From contig MEHQ01004440.1 of the NCBI GenBank assembly GCA_008828725.1, positions 152,664 through 216,663 of the forward strand: a DNA stretch of 64,000 nucleotides, written 5' to 3'. The stretch is from Saccharina japonica (taxonomy: Eukaryota > Sar > Phaeophyceae > Laminariales > Laminariaceae). Shown piece by piece: positions 57,301 through 64,000 of this stretch. The translations under genes were made by a program, and so were the position numbers. The first letter of the stretch is position 1, and the number at the start of each line of letters is the position of its first letter. The notes beneath the pieces were generated by a model, which made no database searches, was not told the origin of the DNA, and worked only from the letters and a program-made list of their open reading frames with translations.

Positions 57301-60230
57301 GATATGAACGGATGGAAAAAGTGCCTTGGCAGACGCCCTTGACTGACAGACAGCTCGACGGTTGCCCGCCTCCTATCATCTCTGGTGCAGGGGAGCGGGG
57401 CTGTGCTTGTGTTGACCAATGAAACATGCCGAAAAATCAGTAGTTGACCAATGAAACGGTTTCGTCGAATACCGTAAGTTGGTTATAACTTACGACACAA
57501 CAGTAGTGCAGTAGCCGTAAATCTGCCCGCGCAGGCGAACTTCTCCGACGTGCCCACATAAAATGATGCTGTTTTTAATGAGGTAGGGTTTTGTCACGAA
57601 GCTGTGAGGCATTCGTTCCCGACGGCGAGCTTATTTTGGCTTCGGCTAACGGCGGACACCACCCCGATCCGGAACTCTAACCCTAACCCTAACCCCAACG
57701 AGAGGCATGCCTGGTTGGTGTGCCACCTGGTCGTTGTGCTTGGGAAGGCTCTATTTCCAGTGCGGGCACATCTAAGGAAGTTCGCCTGCACACATGCAGA
57801 CTTACGCGAGCCCTGACTTGTGTGACAGACCCCAACCGTACGTATTGTAGTCGTTATCGTAGAAAGGTGTGTGAAGACAACAGCAGCAGCAATAACAGCA
57901 ACAGCAGCAACAACAACCAGAACAACAGCAGCACCAAACAGCAGCACCAACACCAGCGCCAACAATACGTGGACGCTGGTACCTGGTATGCCTGATACCT
58001 GATACCCTCACCCCCCCGCAGGTAACTGGGCAACCCAGCATCAACATGACAACCCGAGTGCGAGCAAGTGGTGCAAGTGTGCAAGTGCCATCGATGGAAG
58101 AAACCAATCTCGATCACCAGATTTAAACCACGTCCATTGTCTGCGCACGCAATGCACGGGTGCGGCCACCGGCCATCTTAACAATCGACCCTACAAGCTG
58201 ATACCAGCTAGAGGCTAGAGAACACCCTAGACCTTCGATTCGCTCGACTCGACTCGAACAGTCTCCACGTACGGACCAACCAGCAGAGCCTCAGCAGCAG
58301 AGGCTGCAACACCCCAACATGTTTTTTTTAGGAGGTTCCCGATAGACTTTTTGCACCATTGAAGTGGGCTCATGCGCATAGACAAGGTCTCAAGTGCCTC
58401 ACCTTTCAGGTAGATGGTGGGTTCCACAAGTTTCTCCAAGAAAAAAACCCTACCGTCGCTCGTCGCTGCTGTCTGCTGTCTATCTGAGAGGTGTACTACT
58501 GCTGCTTGCCCGAGGATCGCAAGCGAGAAAAGGGGGGTTTCATGTTTATTCGGTGGCGTTTTCGCAACGGACCTCTCTATCTTGTGTTCCCCTCCAAGAA
58601 AGACTGCAGGCCCTGCAGTGAGTCGGCAAGCTAGCAAGTGGCGTGTGACAGCGCGAGGCGAAGCAGGTAGCAGCGGACGTTTTTCCATCGGTACATTTCC
58701 TCGCAGTGCTGCTGGGACCTACGCTCTTAGGAATCTATCATCGAGACGGTGAGAGGCTCCACGCGCGAAGGTCGAGCAATTTGAATTTATTTTGTGGATG
58801 AAGACTCGTTGAGATTCCAGTCCTTGTTGGTCGCTCTCCCGTCTCATCACAGCTGACCCCTCCGGTTAAGCATTGCTCGCCAAGCCGGCGCCGGATGTCG
58901 CCTGCCAGATCGCTCTTTATCTGCCCGGCTACATGCGGGGGTAGGTTGTGGTGGTCGGTCGGTGCCTACTTGGCAAGGTTCTCGAACTGTTTTCGCTTCA
59001 TGTCGGCCTATACTCATCACAGAGGACAAGTCCTACGCAAATGGACTGACGTCCAATAGAACCTGAGAGAGCGTAAGATATGCTGCTGCTGCTGCTTCGC
59101 TGCTGCTGTTGCTGCTGCTGTTGCTGCTGCTGTTGACCGTCGCAGCGTCGTGCATAAACCTGGTATCATACTGGTAGCATAACGTAGCCACTCGGAAGAG
59201 CAGTTGGAGAGACAAGGCGCTGCGCGATCAAGTCCGTGATCAGAGCACCCTGAACTGGTCCAACCGGCTGACGACGCATTCCAATCGTTTCTGCGGTATA
59301 TACCGGGGTTCCGCGTACCTGCTACGAGTATGTACCTGTCACCGGTACCGGTACGCATCATATACGTACGACGTAGCAAGGCAGAGCTCCGATATATACA
59401 GTACTCGTAAACAGCAGCAGCAGTGGTAGACCAGGTCTACGAGTATTGCTACGACAGAGTACGGCCATTGCGTCACGCCTATCGCATAATATGATACATC
59501 CATCCATCATCCGTCGGCCACCCCCCCCCCCCCCCCCACCACCCACCCACTCACCCACACTGCCGTGCCTACAGCCCACATATCAAATGCGGCCTCTTTG
59601 GAAGGAAGAGAAGGAAGTATTTTGCTTTAAACTACACACGCGTTCTACTTCGAAGTATTGATCAATAGGTATATGCGAGTAAAGTATTCGTATACCCGGC
59701 ACCAGGTACCGGGTATGCGATAATTCTTCCAGGGGTACGTTGTACTTATGGTTTGGTATGATAGGACATCTACAAGTAGTATTAAATACTATTAATAGTA
59801 AGCCGTCCCGGTACATATTAATATACGTAACGCCTCCAGGCAGTGGTCCCGCGTCCCAAGTGTTAACACCCCCCCCCCCCCCCCTCGGGACTTGGGAGGG
59901 GCAAGGCGACGAAAAGAACCGAAGTTTTTTTTCACATCGGCCGCACGAATCAACTACTCGATACACAGCAGCAGCAGAGCAGCAGCAGCAGCAGCAGAGT
60001 GCCTTATTCCCAAATCAAATAGCTACGTTGTACGTAGTCCGGCAAGAGTTTGTCTAATGGCTGACGTTTGACTACTCTGTAGCTTCAATGGAGCACACGA
60101 GCACACAAACCTAAACCTGCTTTACCCCCGCCAGAGCGATCTCTTACGATATCAGTGCCGGCACGTAAACTCGTATACAGGCAGTAGTGGGTAACCCGAC
60201 TTAAGAGACGGCACTCTTGAAAAATACGGA
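54340..60230. other. no gene recognised
   Basis: Contains open frames at 54929-55420 and on the minus strand at 58227-58688 (153 codons, with an internal AAAG|GTGAGG donor-like site) that I cannot assign. Simple repeats are AGT/AGC runs (55640-55960), a GGGA tract (56400-56500), CTG runs (59080-59130), poly-C runs (59520, 59868) and CAG runs (59968-60000). Three CCCTAA units at 57676-57697 match a TTAGGG-type telomere repeat. Confidence 0.4.
56395..56500 (+). repeat. (GGGA)n purine tract
   Basis: About 100 bp of GGGAGGGAGGGA with minor interruptions, a candidate for G-quadruplex or triplex structure. Confidence 0.85.
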
Positions 60231-60231
60231 A

Positions 60232-60350
60232 ATACGGGGGACCATATACGAGTGAATAGTAAATAGGACCTACTGAAGACACAAATCCCTTTATATTGAC
60301 CTATTTTTACTTACACTATTTGGTTCTATTTACTATGGTCCCCCGTCACA
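60232..60350 (+). mobile_element. family B MITE with insertion
   Basis: ACGGGGGACCA, then TATACGAGTGAA inserted before TAGTAAATAGGACC. The right end ACTATGGTCCCCCGT is intact. Confidence 0.8.
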
Positions 60351-60650
60351 ATAGTACAGTTGAGAGAGGCCACATCGGCTGGACCCGCCTATGCACGACC
60401 TACTCGTAATAAAGCTAAATATTTCTCACTGCTGTGCATAAGAGAGGAGGGTGTTTTCGGCCGGTACCAAACCTGTCTTAAGTCGGGGTACCTGGTATAC
60501 CATAATTCAATAGTTCCGGAGTTATGAAATCGGAACAAACCTGTGATCCTTTTTGATCCGCTGGTGATATACACGTACATATACTGCTGATAATTTTCTA
60601 TATAATAATATACTGCTGAATATCATACATGGAGATGAGGGGTTAGGGCT

Positions 60651-60732
60651 ACCACTCTGTCCCGAAATTTAAGCACATTTTATATACTAATCTTATATCA
60701 AGGGGTGCTTATATTTATGGACAGAGTGGTGT
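60651..60732 (+). mobile_element. family A MITE
   Basis: ACCACTCTGTCCCGAAATTT at the left, TATTTATGGACAGAGTGGT at the right. Confidence 0.8.
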
Positions 60733-60765
60733 TGTTAATATGGGTTGGTTGGAATTCACGGCTAT

Positions 60766-60886
60766 AACGGGGGAACATACAGCAGTAGTAATCAGGACCG
60801 AATATGCTTAGTAAAAATACTGGAATATATAGGTTTTTGTCAACGTTATGGGTCCTGATTACTATGGCCCCCCGTAATAGTACTAC
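60766..60886 (-). mobile_element. family B MITE with insertion
   Basis: ACGGGGGAACATA followed by inserted CAGCAGTA, then GTAATCAGGACC. The right end is GATTACTATGGCCCCCCGTA. Confidence 0.75.
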
Positions 60887-61002
60887 GTAGTAGTTTGAAA
60901 GAAGCATTTACTACGAGTACTGTAATTACGACAGCCACCAACATAAAACCTACCAGGTACCTGGTACCTGGTAAAGTTTACCGGTACCAGGTATGTTGGA
61001 AG

Positions 61003-61442
61003 CAGGGCATTAATTAGGTGTTGCGCTGTTGCGCTGGCGCAACATTTGGCCAAAATAACGGTTTTGCGCAACAGTCGCCGCGAGGCTAGTTGCGCGCAGC
61101 GCAACACGCGTTTTTGGGCGCGCAACATTTTCGCCGCAGGCTAAAAAAATTGTTGCGCGTTTTTTTCTCGCCGGGGTCGAGAAAAAAATTTGGGGGTCTT
61201 TTTTTCTTGATAAATAGTCGTAATTGGACATCTTTTAGGCTTTTTAGGCGTACATTCGCCCAAAGATCGCCATTTTTTCGCTTTTTTCGCTTTTTTCGCC
61301 TCCGGCGGCGGCGGGGGGGTCGGGGCTTGCGGCGCCTGCGGCGCGCAACACGCGCCTCAGGCGTGTTGCGGTGCGCGCAACACTCCTTGATTCGCCTGTT
61401 GCGCTGCGCGCAACAGACCCCGACCCACTAATTAATGCCCTG
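61003..61442. mobile_element. non-autonomous hAT element, 440 bp, intact ends
   Basis: Perfect 15-bp terminal inverted repeats (CAGGGCATTAATTAG and its complement) are flanked by perfect 8-bp direct repeats GTTGGAAG (60995-61002 and 61443-61450). CAGGG-type ends plus 8-bp duplications define the hAT superfamily. The inside is GC-rich, full of GTTGCGC/GCGCAAC words, and has no transposase. Intact ends suggest recent movement. Confidence 0.9.
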
Positions 61443-61616
61443 GTTGGAAGGGAAAGCCAGCCGACTATCAATAACTGACTTGGTCGACTGAAGTCAGGCG
61501 AGCAAAGCGAACTACTGTAAAAACGCCCCGCTGGCGGGGGGGCGAGGGACTCCCGCGGGGGTCGCCCCCTGAGGGCCCGCCGGGGGCTCCTCCGGAGGTA
61601 ATCCGAAGGCAATCTT

Positions 61617-61702
61617 AGCCCATTCAGAACTGAAAAAAACTTGCCCCACGATAGTTCCGAGTGGTTTGTCCCGGAATACGTGGGACCAGTTCTCTTTGAT
61701 AT
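61617..61702 (-). mobile_element. family D MITE, degraded
   Basis: TTAGCCCATTCAGAACTG at one end, GACCAGTTCTCTTTGA at the other; same interior (TTCCGAGTGGTTTGTCCC) as the 52199 copy. Confidence 0.65.
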
Positions 61703-61878
61703 GTATATACAGCAGTATACAGCAATAGTCAGTATGTTGGTTTATTGTTGATACACCTGGTATGATACATTTCAGTGGGTACCCCGCTTTAAGAGCGGCG
61801 TGGTACAGGCCGAAAACACCTTTCTTAAACTATAATAATAGCTTTTGTTGGACAGCAGTTTGTGTGTGTTCTCCACCT

Positions 61879-61966
61879 TTAACCCCTTAAGAACTGGTCC
61901 CACATCTTTGGGGGCAAACTACTTGGAATTAGTGTGGGATAATGTTTTCAGTTCTGAATGGGTTAA
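61879..61966 (+). mobile_element. family D MITE, piggyBac-like
   Basis: TTAACCCCTTAAGAACTGG at the left and CAGTTCTGAATGGGTTAA at the right, TTAA at both edges. It lies in the opposite orientation to the copy at 61617. Confidence 0.8.
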
Positions 61967-62229
61967 GCCGTTCTTCTTATGTACAGTAACCGTGGGCAGC
62001 AGTGGGAATGTCTAGGTTTTCGCTTTTCGTGGCGAAGGCGGGTCCAGCCGATTTGGCCTCTCTCAACTGCTGTATTTTTTCTCTTACAGCAGTAGCGTGC
62101 CCCACTGCTGTATTGTACTCGTGTACCAAACTAGGACGGCGTATGTCGGACGCTTCGGGCAACTCGGAACGCCTCCCTACTTTTTTTTTGGCGCCTGTTC
62201 AAATTACAAGCTCGCATTTGCTCGAAGTC

Positions 62230-62368
62230 TATTACGGGAGACCATAGTAAATACTAGTAAATAGGACCTACGGTAGACACAAAAACCTACCTGGTATTCA
62301 TTTGCTTGTTTTTACTAACAATATTTGGTCCTATTATATGATATTTACTATGCTCCCCCGTAATAGTA
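62230..62368 (+). mobile_element. family B MITE with three small insertions
   Basis: Relative to the 39752 copy it has extra ACTAGTAAAT near the left end, an ACCTGGTA word in the middle and ATATGATA near the right end. Ends TATTACGGGAGACC and GCTCCCCCGTAATAG are clear. Confidence 0.8.
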
Positions 62369-62734
62369 GTCGGCTACAGTACGTATTTATTATATACAAG
62401 TAAGTCAACTCACAGGCCTACTATCTGTGGTGACACGAGTATATACATACGTAGCAGCAACTCATCCGAAAAAGAAGAATGTATCAAGAATTTCCGCTCG
62501 TCCCGCTTTACATCATCATACTCGAGGTATGATGAACTTTACATCATACATACCAGGTGTGTATATGTGTATACCAGGTATACCTTATTCCGGGTATGTA
62601 TATATATATACATTCGTTGCCAGTGTTTTTTGTTCGTCCAACTTTGTCCAGGTAATCGTTATGAACCAGGCCGCACGTATGTACTACCAGGCATATACTA
62701 AAAGTGCCGACACTATTTTTATCTTGCAAAAAGT

Positions 62735-62930
62735 GGATGGGCGCAATTCAACGCGAGTCGGCGAGGGAAGAAAGAAAGTCGCCATTCAAAAGCGAGGGGA
62801 CGAGCCGTACGTAGCGAGGAAGGGGGAGGATAGCCTGCTGTGTGACCTCGCATCTGAGTTACGACTATCAACAGGAGGGAGAAAAAGAGAGGCGGATCAA
62901 ATAAATGGGATGGACGAATAAAGAAAACAA
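62735..62930 (+). mobile_element. SINE, 3' part
   Basis: GGGCGCAATTCAACGCGAGTC, GGCGAGGGAAGAAAG, TGTGTGACCTCGCATCTGAG, TTACGACTATCAACAGGAGG and an end with AATAAATGGG. Confidence 0.75.
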
Positions 62931-63092
62931 GAAGAAAAAGAAAGATGACGTACGTATGGTGTATTTTATAGCTCTGGCACACGTGATACCATTCATATTG
63001 CACCGGTTAGGGTCCGTCCAAACGGAGCGTTTTGACGCTAAAAACAAAACCTAAAAACGAAAGCGTGGAGGAGATAGGAATACACTAGCTGT

Positions 63093-63465
63093 GCCGGTCG
63101 CCCCAGTGGGCTGGTAGCACCCTCGAATGCTGCTAGAGTTGATTTCGTGAGTTCGAATCCCATGTGGGTCAGACTGTGGGTCAGACTTTTGAGTTTATTT
63201 GCCCAAAAAAAAAAAACGGAATCAACTGCTGAGAGCGCTCTGGCAGCATGGGTAGGCGCAATTAAGTGCGAGTCGACGAAGGAAGAAAGGGCTACAGTCT
63301 TCTCGCGATAGAAACTCAAGGCACGAACCGTAGTGGGGAGGAGAGGGAGAAGCACCTACTTTGTGACCCCATATCTGAGTTACGACTAGGAAATGAGAGA
63401 GGAAAAAAGAAGTTACGACCTGGAAGTGAGAAAGAAAGGAAGGGCGAAGATAATTAGAATTATAA
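63093..63465 (+). mobile_element. SINE, full length (reference copy)
   Basis: Head GGTCGCCCCAGTGGGCTGG, GAGTTCGAATCCCATGTGGG (B box), TTTTGAGTTTATTTG linker with a poly-A run, GAGAGCGCTCTGGCAGCATG, then body blocks GTCGACGAAGGAAGAAAGGG, TCTCGCGATAGAAACTCAAGG, CGTAGTGGGGAGGAGAGGG, TTTGTGACCCCATATCTGAG and AAGGGCGAAGATAATTA. Non-coding; A/B boxes imply polymerase III origin. Confidence 0.85.
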
Positions 63466-64000
63466 TGATACTCTCCCTCTGTGTCGAAACAGCTAGAATG
63501 ATGCCCAGGAGACCGCGATGGGTTACTTTTTGTTGTTGTCTATGACCCTGTTTTTTCACCCAGTGCTACCTGAGTACTGTACCCTCCGCTACGTAGCTAC
63601 GAGCGTGTTCTTCTGGGTTGGCTTGGACTGCTGCGTGGTGTCGAGGATGACAAGCCTCGAGTAGTATTTTGTGCGGTACGGCGTATTGACCATTTTCAGT
63701 GAAACGTGTTGAAGGTTGGTTGGCCTTCCGGTCCCGTCACGTTGGCGCTCCTATCGACCCGTCCGTGGGGACGCGTGCTACGATGGAGGTATACGAAGCA
63801 CTTTTTGGCTGGAATATTTTTCTGGTGATCGGGGCTCCTTAACCCAATTTTGTCGGTATTCCAGTGTTGCGTTGCAATATTTTTGATTGTGCAAGTCAGT
63901 CTAAGGGCCCGAATTAACGAGTATAAAATAAATTCAATTTGGAAAAAATAAAATTAAAGTTCGCTTTTCATTGGTCAACACACGCACCAGCACCAAATAT
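63466..64000. other. no gene recognised
   Basis: No conserved frame, repeat family or RNA gene seen. AT-rich at the far end. Confidence 0.5.

Noticed and set aside
58227-58688. 153-codon minus-strand frame as a gene
   Set aside because: It is not low-complexity, but no family, promoter or consistent splice structure is visible and a + strand frame is open over the same bases.

Overview
The window is nuclear DNA of a eukaryote with a large, repeat-rich genome. Genes are broken by spliceosomal introns from about 0.5 to 14 kb. The three genes recognised are a centrin, a Rab-type GTPase and an EngB/YihA-type GTPase of the kind that eukaryotes normally send to mitochondria or plastids. A protist or alga fits best; the sequence alone does not place it further. 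There are no bacterial operons, rRNA genes or CRISPR arrays, and nearly all long open frames are shadows of simple repeats.

Layout. 1-1881 holds the last intron and last coding exon of a centrin gene on the + strand (5' end outside the window). 1885-14626 has no recognisable gene: minisatellites, transposon remnants, a (CAAG)n tract of about 2.95 kb (8148-11099) and a poly-C minisatellite. 14627-32290 (minus strand) is a five-exon Rab-like GTPase gene with a 14.2 kb first intron full of MITEs, SINEs and foldbacks. Its exons join in phase to give about 576 residues: an N-terminal extension, a GTPase domain with a Lys in place of the catalytic Gln, and a long tail of 22-residue repeats. 32291-37962 is intergenic. 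37963 to at least 48135, probably 53306 (minus strand), is a split EngB gene whose five core exons also join in phase. Its introns carry decayed copies of two of its own exon starts, a CCAAT-bearing minisatellite, a 20-bp minisatellite and an unrecognised coiled-coil ORF. From 54029 to the end there are repeats, a 90-bp perfect palindrome (54249-54338), a small hAT element with intact ends and SINEs; no gene is recognised.

Repeat families seen more than once: a tRNA-headed SINE; an ~80-bp hairpin MITE (family A); a ~100-bp MITE with CGGGGGACC ends (family B); a TTAA-flanked piggyBac-like MITE (family D); a ~265-bp element with CTACGGTAGAGG ends (family H); a ~170-300 bp poly-C-led repeat with a conserved hairpin (family F); and a ~120-160 bp element beginning near TCTTCACATTAAA (family I). 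Many copies are interrupted by very short insertions drawn from a small set of near-palindromic words (ACCTGGTA, TACGAGTA, CTATTAATAG, ATATGATA, CAGCAGTA).

The three genes share no evident pathway. Rab and EngB are both GTPases, but they act in membrane traffic and organellar ribosome assembly respectively.
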